Below are positions 32,860 through 44,327 of a DNA stretch of 64,000 nucleotides, one piece after another. The DNA is from Phellopilus nigrolimitatus (Eukaryota; Basidiomycota; Agaricomycetes; Hymenochaetales; Hymenochaetaceae). The stretch lies in the NCBI GenBank assembly GCA_021029095.1, contig JAJOHG010000016.1, positions 496,001 through 560,000 on the forward strand, given 5' to 3'. Position numbers and translations under genes: made by a program. Below the pieces are notes generated by a model, which searched no databases, was not told the DNA's origin, and saw only the letters and a program-made list of their open reading frames with translations. Within the stretch, counting starts at the first letter, position 1. Each line of letters starts with the position of its first letter.

Positions 32860-33200
32860 GTCATGTCCACGCGAAAACGACGGCAAGCACCGGCCTCGGC
32901 AACTTCATCGTCTGGACTGACCCCGCAGAACACGTATGTCCAGCGCGCTCAAACCAACTTCTGCTCCTCCACTCCACACACCACGCTCGACTACCTCACC
33001 GACACTGCGTATCCAAACTCCAACTTCCTCTGCGCGGACGATGAAGTGAACGTAAAGAAAATGACATCAGCGCCGTACGTATTTGCCCGTCGTATCCGCC
33101 TTCATCCCGCTGTGGGGCACGATCGGCACCTGGACGCACAATGCCTGGGAGTTTTCTGGTGCGTTGTGTGACTCTATCGTACTGGCCGGCGCGCGGCCAC
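32860..33200 (+). pseudogene. block X: decayed gene fragment with IPLWG motif, copy 1
   Basis: Shifting frames read QTNFCSSTPHTTLDYLTDTA and then FIPLWGTIGTWTHNAWEF. The same pattern occurs at 38640-38925 (KTSFCASTTPHGALDNLLDT, ILIPLWGKVGKCTHNACEF). The shared protein-like pattern in two diverged copies argues for a former coding gene. I do not recognise the family. Confidence 0.45.
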
Positions 33201-33329
33201 CGTGTCCTCGCGCACGCGTGAAGTCGATGCCGAGGCGGAGGGACGGCCGGTCCTCAATTAGTACGGAGAAAGAGGTGCGAGTCCAGAATAAGCAGTTTCG
33301 AGGGGAGACCGTGCGCGAGACTGTACAGG

Positions 33330-34045
33330 GCCGTACTTGTGGATGCTATGGACGCTGCCGACGGTTTCACTGGACCTTCCCGACAAATCCATGACCCGTT
33401 GCTTCTTCCCTGAACCGGCGCTCATTTCGAACGGATCCACTGCTTTTTCTCGAACCAGACGCTCGAGGCATGGATAGCAGCGGCAGCGGCCTCGTGATAA
33501 GGCAAGGTCGGGCTGTCCCGGCCGTTGGCGTCGCCCGCCCGCCGCAGTTTCTCGGCTGTTCCGGCGATGCGACGGACGCGACAGGATCTCCATCCCCATG
33601 TCGAGAGTAAAGTGATTGCGTTCCCGGTGCGATTTCTCCACGAACGGGCTGTCTTCATTTGTTAGCGTGTATCTCGCCTTCGCTGGAGACTAGCCATGAG
33701 GATGAAGCTGATACTTATTTCCTCTGCCTGTACATACCCGTGCGAAGAAATAAAGAAGTTGTTTTTGAGGGTGCAGACGTCTTACATTGTCTGAATCGAC
33801 CTCGGCACGTCTTGTCGTACTGAGTCAGTGGCGACGCGCGCCGCTTTTTCAGGCTTGAAGCACACATGCAGAGGCAATAAAAGTATATAGCATTCGTTGG
33901 TAAATACATATACATGCAACACGGCGTACACGACTGACACCCCAATCTCGAATCACATTCGACGCGCCCCTTGAGAGTGAAGAATCCGCGGTGCGGTGCG
34001 GTGCGGACCCCGTGTCCGTCGCCAGCCCGCCAAACAATGAGGGTC
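33330..34045 (+). repeat. block Y, copy 2
   Basis: See copy 1 at 24735. The block CATATACATGCAACACGGCG is near 33907. Spacing to the following Z anchor is also kept. Confidence 0.6.
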
Positions 34046-34059
34046 ACCAAATCCAGCAC

Positions 34060-34990
34060 GTGCCGGCACAGAAAGCGCCGCAGAACGCGGCGCACGGTGA
34101 CTCCCCACGGACTGTGATCGCATGATGGCGGGGAGGCGGTCCGGGACTGGGGTGCGCCCGTCTCTGGGTACGTACAAAGAAGAGAGAGACTGTGACAAGA
34201 AAGAGGGAGCGTGGCATAAGCATAGGGACAGCGATACCGATATACCCCGCCATCCAATCATACAGGGAAAAACGGAAATGCGCAGAGAAAGAGATGCGCT
34301 GTGTATCGCAGGGCGCACTGCCCTCTCGCAAGCATTTCCACCGGATGGCGGGGAGCAGGGTCGATCGCAAGCCATATCTGTGCGATGCGCAAAGCGGATA
34401 GCGCGGGCGGACAAGGAAAAAAAAAGAAAGGACGTCCGGTGTAATCACGCGCGCCGAGTCTTTCCGCCCTGGTGGCTTAGATGGTGCCGCGTGGGATGTG
34501 TGATGCAGGGGCGGGAAAAGGGGCGCATCAGCGTAACTGGAAGATCGAACGATGCGTGCGATCGCGTGCGATCGGGGACGATCAGCGGCGCGGGGACATA
34601 GATATGATGGAGAGAACTCGCCTTCTGCGCGCCGGAGTGAAGTAACGCACTGCAGTCTGTAGAGATCGCGCGTGCATCGTCGAGTAAGAATTCGAAAGAA
34701 AGGAACTGACCACAAATGCAGAAAATGTATACGACCCCTCTCCGCGACACCCCACTTGTATAGCACCGCCACTTCGCGGTTGTCCAGGCAGCGACTAGTA
34801 GCGTACCGAGGGGAGGTTCGTCTGTCGCCCTCGGCGCCGCTTCCTGTTGGATCCTAATAACGCTGTGGCGGGTATACGACGTGAGCGGCGGCGAAGGGGT
34901 AGAATTTGGGATAAGTAATGTAAAAGAGAGAAATGCACTGGGCGGGGCAATCGCGCGCGATCAGTGGTGGTAAACTGGAGTGAGGCAAGG
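34060..34990 (+). repeat. block Z, single unit
   Basis: Anchor AAAGCGCCGCAGAACGCGG at 34072. The palindrome CGATCGGGGACGATCAGCGG near 34570, core GAGAACTCGCCTT near 34613 and the second palindrome CGCGCGCGATC near 34957 follow in the same order as in the 25.4-29.3 kb array. Confidence 0.7.
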
Positions 34991-35290
34991 CGAGCTCATC
35001 TGTGGTCTGGCGGCGATCGCCGGCGTAAGCCGAGAATGACGTAGCACGGGGATCGGCATATCAGCGGCCCGAGGCTTATTCCAAAGATACCGCGCGGACA
35101 TGTCGGCGGCGGGCGATGACAAACCAGTTGCAGGCGTGCCGAGCGTGCCTCTCGCGGTGCACACACATTTGCATGGCCCGTTTCAAGCAGACCCGGGTGC
35201 GGACTCGGCGGAGTCCTCATCGCGCTGCGCGTCCTGCACACAGCGCCCTTTTCCCCTGACGCGCCAGCCGGATACCACCGCCACCGTCTC
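34991..35290. other. short unique spacer
   Basis: GC-rich, no gene seen. Confidence 0.4.
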
Positions 35291-35690
35291 TCCGCAGTCT
35301 TCTTCCTCTGGTCCCGAACTGGACGTAGACGGCGCGCCACCGTGGACAAGGATGCAGACGCGGACGCAGAGGAGCCAGACGCAGCGCGATGAATGACACG
35401 TGAGTCTGTGCCGGCGTCTGCATCTAGGACCGCGGGTTTGCAATCGCCTTGCGCGATTGCGACTCTGGGACGTACAGCAGTCGGTCTACAAACTACACAG
35501 CTCGGACAGCGTCAACGGCCGCCCGCTCGTTCTCGACGCGCTCGTCGACGTTCCAGATCACCGTCTCCAACGGATGGCACGAACGCAAACCGACATGGAG
35601 CCAGTGCGCTAGCATGAAAGGACACAGAAGCATATAGTTGGGCAGTCTGTCTACAAGCTAACCAGCTCGGACAGAGTCAATGGCGGCCGC
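35291..35690 (+). repeat. block W, copy 2
   Basis: It matches 29540-29830 and 39820-40390. Includes an internal partial repeat: CAGTCGGTCTACAA at 35479 and CAGTCTGTCTACAA near 35642. Confidence 0.55.
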
Positions 35691-35779
35691 TCGCTCGTTC
35701 TCGACGCACTCGTCGAGCTTCAAGATCAACACCTTTAACCCTCTTAATGGCAACGCGAACGCGATTGGGGTTGTGATTA

Positions 35780-36484
35780 TGAGCACTAATATGAAAGAAA
35801 GTAGACGCGTATATTTGGGAGGAACGGGAGCTGTCGTAAGTCTGCTATCGTTTTTTTACTGCTGTGTTGCGATTTTGGTCTCTTCTCTCTCGTTTTCCTC
35901 TCCCCTGTAGTCATATGCTCTTCTATCCAGAATTTAATTTTTCTTTCATGTACCGCCATTTTCCTTCCCACCTCGATCGCGTCGCATCTTTACATGATTT
36001 GTCGTAGAGATAATTGCTGATTCTGCATTTCTTCTAATACGGATACACATAAACGTCGAGGATTACATCTATTGCTCGTCAAACTTCAGACGCCCTTACT
36101 CCTCAAACTCCTCCCCACGTCTAGCTTTCTCTGGCTTATCCCCTCCATCAATGCCGGCGATTCTTTTGTCGTGGGCGAGCTGTACGTGCCTATCTTGCAT
36201 CTAAACTAATACTCCGCAGCGTAAATGGCTCCGCCACCGACATCGCTGGAAAGGGCATCATCAACCCGCTTGCGGCGAACATGCTGCGCGCGCGTGGATT
36301 TCTCGATACCGACGCCGCTACACGCCACGAATTCGTCTTGACAGAACCTACATGTTTATTTGAGAGGCCGGCAGCGAGCGATTGGTTGTCGGCCCTCCAC
36401 TCCTCCAGGTCCAGTCCAAGTTCAGGGTGTTCTCTTCTATAAACTTCTTTGTACCCGTCAGGTGTATTTTCCCAGGAACGTGCA
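35780..36484 (+). repeat. block V, copy 2, and 3' flank of helical gene 2
   Basis: The V intron-like segment starts GTCGTAAGTCTGCTATCG near 35831 and ends in TTCTAATACGG near 36034. The minus-strand reading of 36350-36537 continues the helical family C-terminus (CARGHPTHLFTSARSW, DGYKEVYRREHPEL) in a frame different from the main exon of the next gene, so it belongs to that gene before a frameshift or through an unseen intron. Confidence 0.5.
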
Positions 36485-37578
36485 CTAGTAAAGAGGTGAG
36501 TCGGGTGGCCGCGCGCACACAGCATAAGGAGATACATACAGAAGCGTCTTAAACAGTCTCCCGTCTGATCTGGCTAAATAGCTTTCCTGCAGCTTGTGCT
36601 CGTGATCTTGATAAGCCTCGGGAAGCCAAAACTCGTGACTGCCAATGTTTCCCATTTTCCAATGTAAAAAGCTTTGCGTTCGAGCGCAATATAATGCACT
36701 TGCAAAGACAGGCCACTCGATAGCTGATGGCTCATACTCGAGTATGGAGAGAAGAAATTCGAAGACCGTAATGCGGATATTTGCTCTCTTGTCTTTTCTG
36801 AAGATAATTTCCGCTGTCTCCTGAACATAGCGAAGACCAAGGAAGGAGAGATCCATTGTAATTGCTTCCTGAAGGGCATAGATCATCTCTCGGACGCGCA
36901 TCAGGTCGGAGAAGACGGTAAAAACAGCTATAGAGGTGCGCTTTTGTGAAGCCTCCATCAACTTCTTTCCCAAAGTATGGATATCAGTCTCAACGAGACA
37001 TATCAGCGCCTTGCGACTGCGGGAGAGAAGTTGATCGCAGTTTTCCACTTCTGCTTGACGAAGCGCGAGACCAACGACCCTGGCTGCATTGAGCTCGATG
37101 AACATTTGTCGTATTTGGTCGTGAGTTGCGAAGTCTAGAATTGCGTCGAGTGCGAGCATCTGGTTCGACTCATATTGAGATCTGTATTAAACACGAAAAG
37201 AAAAATTATGAGTCGACAATCAAGAAATAGAACGACTACGGACCGAACATATTTCAAGAGCTTTTCAGCTTCCTTCAGAAGCTTCCTGTTTTGCACAGTA
37301 TCATCAAGAGGTTCTCCCCAATTCAGCTTTTCCAAGCGCTTCCTGCTCGCCTCCGGCCCATATCCGCGCTTCTCCATGAACCGATTCGCAGCCGCCTCCA
37401 GACGTCTCCCGAGAAACATAAAAATATTTCCCAGCGTGCGACCCGGTCCAGGAAGGTTGTCGGCCGTCGCGTTAGTGCTGATGGACGACTCGGACAACGA
37501 GGCTTCCGCCTGGGCATAGACCTTATTGAGGTTGTCGTAGAGCGTATTTGACGCTGTCGGTCGGCTGGAGACTGTCAT
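36485..37578 (-). CDS. uncharacterised helical family protein, member 2, about 343 aa (C-terminus possibly frameshifted)
   Basis: Exons 37578-37244 and 37181-36485. The donor GTCCGT and acceptor AATACAG give the junction KYVR|SQYESNQ, aligned residue for residue with member 1 (EYAK|SKYASNQ). The N-terminus has SSRPTASNTLYDNL, SLSESSIST, TADNLPGPGRTLGN and EKRGYGPEASRKRL. Exon 2 has ENCDQLLSRSRKALICLVE and SAIEWPVF. In this frame the protein ends PDSPLY at 36485. The family C-terminal HPTHLFTSARSW motif is in another frame just downstream (36537-36350). Either a frameshift has truncated it or there is a further intron I cannot place. Member 3 shows the same offset, so it predates their split. 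Confidence 0.65.
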
Positions 37579-37830
37579 TACGCGCGATTGCTGGAGCTGA
37601 AGGAGAGACTGGATAAGACAGTTAATTAAATACAGCGCAAGCAAGCTAGGAGGGACGCACGGGCGTGTGCGTAGGTGGCGACAGTGAAGTGGGAGATCAC
37701 GAAGGGAAGGGGGTATATATACGCAACTCGGATCGAACGAGGACATCATCACCGAGCTGTCCTGCCTCCATAGATGTATACAGAAGTCCGCCTCGCGGTA
37801 TGTGCATGTCGAAGGCATGAAAGGTGTCCC
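37579..37830 (-). promoter_or_regulatory. promoter of helical family member 2
   Basis: Minus-strand GTTGCGTATATATACCCCC TATA box near 37710-37728, followed upstream by the conserved TCGTTCGATCCGAG block and the CATCTATGGAGGCAGGACAG block. Confidence 0.6.
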
Positions 37831-38425
37831 TAGTAATCAAAAAGACGAAGGTATGCGTTCTGAGCTCCGCATGGCCCGTATTGGTTGATCTGGCGCTTAG
37901 CCCTTGCAGATTGGAGATAGGACGCAACATCGAGTGCCAGGCGATTCAGGCATTAGTGAATTTCGGATAAAAACACTGGAATATGAAGACAAGCGCACGA
38001 TGTATCACAACATTGAGATTCATTTAACGAGCCTTCTTGAGCGGTGGAGTGTTAGGTCCTGGTCTAACGGCCTCATACAAGTCTCCGAACGTCTAGAAAT
38101 GTCAATGCTCCTCCTTAATTGCGTATTTAGAGTGCACAGCTGCAGAGAACACATGAACACCCGAGAAACAACGGCAAAATCAAAAAAATTTGGGTGCTAA
38201 ATACAGCTAGTCTGTGTTCTAGAGATAGGGGGACCGGCAGGCAAGTGGTAGAAGCTACGCTGATGAGCTCTGCACTGTACGTCGGATTGATACTTCTTTT
38301 CATAGGGCCGAATTCTCTGATGAAAATGGAGATGAAGCTGCAAAGCAAGGCGAGAGTAGGGGCTTCAGGAAATATGGCAGTATCCGCATGAAAGCTGTGC
38401 CGTTGCACGATATTTTGGCTCTTGC
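37831..38425 (-). repeat. block T, copy 2
   Basis: Contains CTCCGAACGTCTAGAAATG, CACAGCTGCAGAG, GATAGGGGGACCGG, ATTGATACTTCTTTTCATAG and GGGCCGAATTCTCTG, as in copy 1. Confidence 0.55.
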
Positions 38426-38559
38426 CAATGTAAATTCCGAGTTCATCGTGCTGCGACTTGTCATTCTTAGTTCTGTAGTTTTGCGTAGATTTGGGATGTC
38501 AAACGTAGACGAAATTTCACGGAGGCAGCGAAGACACGAAACGTGGCAGGGATAGATTA

Positions 38560-38940
38560 CGTCATACGCACGCTGCCGACACGGATGACAGCGAGCGCAC
38601 CTGGCCTTAACTTCAACGACGCCGACGTGCAGCAACAGCCTCACGAACATCTTCGCCCGGACTGTCTTCCCTAGTGCCTCCCCGCAGGACACGCATGGCC
38701 AGCTCGCCAAAACCAGCTTCTGCGCCTCCACCACTCCGCACGGCGCGCTCGACAACCTCCTTGACACACTGCGTGTCCCGACACCAACGTGCTCGACACA
38801 GACAATGTCGCGGACCCAAGGAAGAGCCGAGAGGCAACGGAGCTGTGCCTGTTTTCCCGGCGTAACCATCCTCATCCCGCTATGGGGCAAGGTCGGAAAG
38901 TGCACGCACAACGCCTGCGAGTTCTGATGCGTTGTGCGGC
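38560..38940 (+). pseudogene. block X: decayed gene fragment with IPLWG motif, copy 2
   Basis: See 32860-33200. Frames here read LTNIFARTVFPSASPQ, KTSFCASTTPHGALDNLLDT and TILIPLWGKVGKCTHNACEF, with stops between. Confidence 0.45.
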
Positions 38941-39084
38941 TCTTCCGCGCTGGCCGGCGCGCGGCCATCGTGCTCTCGCGCGTGCGTCGTCGATGCCGAG
39001 GCGGAGGACGGCCCTCGGTTGGTACGGAGAAAGAGGTGTGAGCCGGGGGGAGACCTGCACGAGATTGTACAGGGCCGTGCTCGT

Positions 39085-39545
39085 GGGTGCCATGGACGCT
39101 GCTGACGGTTTCGCTGGGCCTTCCCGACAAATCCGTGACACGCTGCTTCTTCCCTGAACCTACGCGCATTTCGCTCGGATCCACAGCTTTTCTCGAACGA
39201 AATGCTCAAGGCCTAGACAGCGGTAGCGGACAGCCTCGCTATATGCCAATGGCGGAATGTCCTGGCCGCCGGCGTCGCACGCTCGACGCAGTTTTTTGCC
39301 CATCTCGGCGGTGCGAAGGATGCAACAGGGACCGCGTACTTACTACTCAGGTCGAAAGCAGAGCATCCATATTCCCGACGCGATTGCTCCACAAACAGGC
39401 TGTCTTCACTTGTTAGCGCGTATCTCGTCTTCGCTGGAGACTAGCCATGTGGATGGAGCTGATCGTCCTTTCCTCTGCCTGTACATACCCGCGCGAAGAA
39501 ATAAAAGAGGGTTTTTTTGAGGATGCAGATGTCCTGCGTTGGATC
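39085..39545 (+). repeat. block Y, copy 3 (shortened)
   Basis: Begins CATGGACGCTGCTGACGG and runs to TGGAGACTAGCCATGTGGAT, then stops. The part of Y with CATATACATGCAACACGG and the whole of Z are missing, and block W follows directly. Confidence 0.6.
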
Positions 39546-39559
39546 TTGTATCGACCCCG

Positions 39560-40390
39560 GCGCATCCCGTCGTACCGAGGCCAGTCTGTATGGCCAGTTT
39601 AACACTTGCCGCCCACTGCGCGCGTCGTGTCATTGCATGCACATGCTCGCCGCGCGCCGCCTTCGTCCTCATATTTGGAAGTGGACGCGGATGCAGACTC
39701 GGCGGGCTCGTGTCAGGTTGTTCAGCGCATTCCGCACGCGGCGCCCTCTTCCTCTAGCGTGCCTGCCGGAAACCGCCGCCAATGTCCGCCCGCCGTCTTC
39801 GTCCTCCGGTCCCGAACTGGACGTAGACGGCGCGCCACCGTGGACAGGGACGCAGATGTGGACGCTGAGGCGCCAGACGCAGCGCTCTCGACCTGCAGAT
39901 CTGGTCCACGACATGTACGGGAGAGAGGAGGGCGTGCAAGTGTGGAGGACAGCAGGATGCAGGAGGATGGGCTGGAGGGAAATTATTGAAATATGGGTCT
40001 GCTGTGAATGTGTTGTAGGGGCTGGCAATTTGAAGCAGGCGGATGCACATTGTCGGGGAAGACGCTTACGAAACGGGAACTGGACTCGGTCTCAAGAGCC
40101 GAGCGCGTGAGGTACACGCAATGCAAACATTGCTGGTGCGAGCCTTCTCGTTTGGCTGCCTCAGCCGTCTGCATCTATGACCGCATTTTTTGCGATCGCC
40201 TCTCACGATTTCGACTCTGGGACGTACAGCACTCTGTCTACAAGCTATACGGCTCGGACAGCGTCAACGGCCACTCGCTCGTTCTCGACGCGCTCGTCGA
40301 GTCTCCAGATCCTCGCCGCAGTCACCTGTGTTCGGGCGCGGCTCCGTGCGCATCCCGTAGGGCGACAGATTCTACGATTGTCGTACAATG
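39560..40390 (+). repeat. block W, copy 3
   Basis: GAACTGGACGTAGACGGCGC near 39815 and CTCTGGGACGTACAGCACTC near 40213 match copy 2. The first and second halves are separated by about 300 bp of unique sequence. Confidence 0.55.
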
Positions 40391-40997
40391 CTCGAGCTTG
40401 AGCTCAGAGGCGAGTACCGGCCATGACGACGAAGTTGGGAAAGTGTGTTCTGTACGGTCGTGTCACTTCTAACCGCCCGCGCCGACACGCTCTGCGTCGC
40501 ATTATTCCTTCCAACTCTACTCGTGTGCGTTTCCCCCAACTCGAAGAGGGATATTGCATGGCCGTGCATTCCCTCAGAGCGCAAATATGTACACTTGGAG
40601 CTTCATATACTCAACGCGCGTGCGTCGACCCTGCGATGGGCACGCTCCAAAGCCCTGTCTGCAATATCGCTACTTTCTTGTCTTTTAATCCTTCCGCAGA
40701 CCCGTCTTTCATAGATTTATGCTGCTGAATTACAGGATACACGTAAATGTCGAAAACCATATCTACTGCTCGTCCAACTTTAGACACGCTTACGCCCCAC
40801 GTCTATTGGATTTCCCGATATTGATGCCGCTAGATGTCACGAATTTGTGTTGACTGAGCCTACATGTTTATTTGAGAGGTCAGCACGAGCTAGCGAGTGA
40901 TTGGTTGTCGGCCCTCCACTCCTCCAGGTCCAGTCCAGGGTATCTAGTCCTATAAGCTGTTTTGTACACGTCAGGTGTATGTTCCCAGGAACGTGCA
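40391..40997. other. spacer and 3' flank of helical gene 3
   Basis: 40390-40580 resembles 30120-30510. 40840-40997 on the minus strand carries the family tail in a shifted frame (SARSWEHTPDVYKTAYRT), as for member 2. Confidence 0.45.
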
Positions 40998-42012
40998 CTA
41001 GCAAAGAGGTGAGTAGGATAACCGCGTGCACACGGCATAAGGAAATACATACAGAAGTGTCTTAAAATACACTTTTTCGGTTGGCCAAGTTACGGAGCGA
41101 GTGCAATATAATGCCCTTGCAAAGACAGGCCACTCGATAGCTGATGACTCGTGCTCGAGCATGGAGAGAAGGAATTGGAAAACCGCGATGTGGATATCTA
41201 TGTTCTTGAGCTTTCCGAAGATAAGTTCCGCTGCCTTCTGAACATAGCGAAGACCAAGGAAGGAGAGATCCATTGTCATTGCTTCCTGAAGGGCACATAT
41301 TATATTTCGGACGTGCGCCAGTGGGTATATCTTTCGGACGTCCATCATTGAAGACACGGTATGTTTTTTTCTAGAGAAGCGCTTTTGGGAAGCCTCCATC
41401 AAATTGTTTCCCAGAATATGGATATCAGTCTCAACGAGACATATCAGCGCCCTGCGACTGCGGGAGAGAAGTTGATCGCAGTTTTCCGCGTCTGCTTTAA
41501 ATGCGACCAGACCAACGACCCTGGCTGCATTGAGCTCGATAAACATTTGCCGTACATGGTCGTGAGTTGCGAAATCTAGAATTGCTTCGAGTGCGAGCAT
41601 CTGGTTCGGCTCATATTGAGATCTGTGTTAAACGTGAAAAAAGTATGAGTCGACAATCTAGAAATAGAATGACTACGGACCGAACATATTTCAAGAGATT
41701 TTTAGCTTCCTTTCGGCTCTTCCTGTCAACATCACAGGGAGATCCTCCATCCCGACACAACCTCTCTAGGCGCTCCTTGCTCGCCTCCGGCCCATACCCG
41801 CGCTTTTCCATGTACCGACTCGCCGCTGCCTCCAAACGTCGCCCGAGAAACATATATAGATTCCCCAGTAAGCGGCCCGGTCCAGGAAGGTTATCGGCCG
41901 TCGCGTTAGAGCTGATCGATGACTCGGACAACGAGGCTTCCACCTGGGCATAGACCATATTGAGGTTGTTGTTGAGCGTGTTCGGCGCGGTCGGCCTGCT
42001 GGAGTCTGCCAT
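40998..42012 (-). CDS. uncharacterised helical family protein, member 3, about 318 aa
   Basis: Exons 42012-41681 and 41622-40998, with the same intron position and phase as members 1 and 2 (donor GTCCGT, acceptor ACACAG). Starts MADSSRPTAPNTLNNNL. The N-terminus has SLSESSISS, ATADNLPGPGRLLGN and EKRGYGPEASKERL. Exon 2 has ALEAILDFATHDHVRQMFIE, ENCDQLLSRSRRALICLVE, SFLGLRYVQKAAELIF and SAIEWPVF. It ends LSYSPLC at 40998, with the family tail out of frame downstream, as in member 2. The left breakpoint of the 4.98-kb tandem duplication (41196) falls inside its exon 2. Confidence 0.65.
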
Positions 42013-42210
42013 TGCGCGCGGTTGCAGAAGCTGAATGAGTTACTGGGGATGGCGGTGAGTTACAAGCAGCGTGAGTGGAGTAGCAAGGACGCACGGGAGT
42101 GTACGCCGCGAAGGGAAGGGGGTATATGTAAGCAGCTCGGATCAAACGAAGACATCGCTGCTCTGCCTCCATAGCTGTACACAGAAGCCCGCCTCGTGGT
42201 ATACGTATCC
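42013..42210 (-). promoter_or_regulatory. promoter of helical family member 3
   Basis: Minus-strand TATA-like CTTACATATACCCCC near 42117-42131, then TCGTTTGATCCGAGC and a GGAGGCAGAGCAGC block as in the paralogues. Confidence 0.5.
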
Positions 42211-42229
42211 TATATGAGAGAATGGATTA

Positions 42230-42560
42230 AGTGATGCGCTGGGCGGAGACGCGATCGCGAGCGATCAGTGGCAGTAACATGTAGATACGACGGAGAAAAC
42301 TGGCGTTGTGTACACCGGGGTGATGAACAGGTCAGGATCGTGCGCGATCATGCGCGATCGTGCTGGCTTCTTCAGCTTTCGAGCAGTAGCTTCCACGACT
42401 GTTGGGAAGAAGCTGTCCAAGGAGCTCGCGGCCAGCTTATTATTTGTGGACTGGCGGGAGATACACCATACACGATCAGAGGCGATTGGCGGCGGGAGAC
42501 ATGTAGATAGGACGAAGGCAACTTGCCTGCTGCGTGCAAGAGTAAGAGCATTACGGTCAA
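42230..42560 (+). repeat. Z-type palindromic cassette, double
   Basis: CGATCGCGAGCGATCAGTGG with ACATGTAGATACGACGGAG, then GTGCGCGATCATGCGCGATC, then CGATCAGAGGCGATTGGCGG with ACATGTAGATAGGACGAAGG and AACTTGCCTGCTGCGTGCAA. A third, isolated core is at 43195-43260. Both recur 4979 bp downstream. Confidence 0.6.
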
Positions 42561-43919
42561 GCAAGGTATTTTGAATCTTGATGCCCTCATGAGGAAATTG
42601 AATAAGAAAAGAAAAATAATCAGAATGGAGGGCGAGCATGCGCGAGACGGCATTAGCCGTCATCACGTGCTCTCACATGCCGGTTCAGATGCACGCAGGC
42701 GTCAACGCGCTCGCTTCTATTCCACCTTCGCCGATGCTTGTTTTTCAGTCCACAACTGAGCCGACATGTCCCGCAGTTACCTACACCATCTCGCGCTGGT
42801 CCTCCGTGCGCTCGACCGTGGATGTTGAAGGAAGGATGCCTCGCGCAGTTTGCGCCAGACTCGTAACCAGCTGCCGCGGTGGTTACCAGCTCGTCGTGGA
42901 TGGCAATGTGTCCAATGTTGCATGAAATGGAAAGAAAAGCTGTTGGGGCTCAGAAGCGCTGATTTAGGTTCGTAATCAATGTAGCAGCTGACCTTCCCCA
43001 CGACGTTCTCCATGGTCGGATGCAAAGAACGAGCATTGAGTCGGACAAGCTGCGTACATGAGTGAAGAGGTTGAAGAACGGGCGGCGGATGCACTACTTT
43101 CCATCCGTCACAGATGCACGCGCAGCTCGAGGGCGGCGGTGAAGAGGCACGTTTTGAAATAAGTGTTTTAACAGAGGGCATAGCTTGCTTGCACACACGT
43201 GGGTGATCAGTGCTGGTAAAATGTAGATATGCTGAAGAGAACTAGTCTTGTGCGCCGTGGTCGCTGACGTGTCCAGAGCACGCCACGATTGCTGGTGAGC
43301 GCCGAAGCCATCCGGGCGAAAAAAACGATTGTGCGTGCGAGCCGGCGCAAGTCGAGACGAGAAACGTGCGTATTCGCTTGCTGGTTCGTCGTCATCGCCC
43401 ATGAACATTCTGGCACGTCTACAGATTTTTCGCTCGTCCTGGCGAACTTTACTTACTCAGGTCTTCTATAACTCTCGGCTCCGAAATTAAACTCCTCGGC
43501 GGATCAAACCATTCTGAAATTTACCTTTCACCGGGGATAAGCTGGTCAAAAGATGGTCCGAACACCGAACATATTTGATCCGGCAGGAAGTACATAAGCG
43601 CGCACCGTGCAGAACGATGACGGCGACACTGTGCCGCACAGCAACCACCCATGCTGCGCGGGAGCACGACCACCCGCACTGCGCTGGACGTTGACCGCGC
43701 ATCCTCATAAAGAAATGGTAAGTAGCGTGACACTAACGACTACAATCAAACCGACAACCGCGCGCTGCCGGCGAACCATCCGCGCTGCGCTGGACGTCAC
43801 CATCGCACACTCATTCGGAAATATTCTGCGTTTTGGGGTAAGCCTGGCTCCCAACGAATCGAGTCAGCGATCGATCATTCTGACTTCATCCTCACGACAT
43901 TAGCTACATCAAATCTACA
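42561..43919. other. intergenic within the tandem duplication
   Basis: No supported gene. Frames of 60-139 codons exist on both strands but do not fit a splice or promoter model. They appear twice only because the whole stretch is duplicated. Confidence 0.4.
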
Positions 43920-44327
43920 ATGTCGAACGTCCTTAGAGCCCTCATCGACGTCGCTGAGACTATAGAGAACCTTGAACGTGTTTGTGGAGTCACTCCCCAC
44001 GAATGGAACGGATACGTGATTGCGTTAAGGGCACTAGAGGTGCGTTGTCTCTTTTCCCGGCTTTCGCCATTACCTACTTTATTTCTAGTCGCGCGTCTGG
44101 ATGGAAATCTGTCGCAGCGACGACGTCATCACCAATGACTACGCCCTTAAGTTCCTCGCCGGCGTCCGTGAGCGGGTATACCTTGGTGCGTTCTCTCGGT
44201 ATTTGCGAAATGATGCGGGGTTTGACTGGAGTTGTTCTTCGTTCTTCGTTCTTCGTACTGCTCCCATTCAGTGGGCCAACTGCGAGCAATGATCGTATCT
44301 TCTCCACCACCCATTGCACGTCTTTAA
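43920..44327 (+). CDS. small uncharacterised protein, about 90 aa, three-exon model
   Basis: ATG at 43920 (MSNVLRALIDVAETIENLER). Exons 43920-44039, 44089-44185 and 44272-44327. Introns of 49 and 86 nt have GTGCGT donors and TTTCTAG / CCATTCAG acceptors, and phases agree to a TAA. An alternative without the last intron reads on to a TGA at 44290-44292 (107 aa). The product is acidic and helical, with CGVTPHEWNGYVIALRALE and WMEICRSDDVITNDYALKFL. I do not recognise it. It is duplicated intact at 48899-49306. Confidence 0.4.

Noticed and set aside
38300..39184. 294-codon minus-strand frame
   Set aside because: It crosses blocks T, X and Y, whose copies elsewhere are interrupted in this frame, and its composition is biased; chance opening.
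42265..43408. several 90-139 codon frames duplicated at 47244-48387
   Set aside because: They occur twice only because of the identical tandem duplication; no independent evidence of coding.
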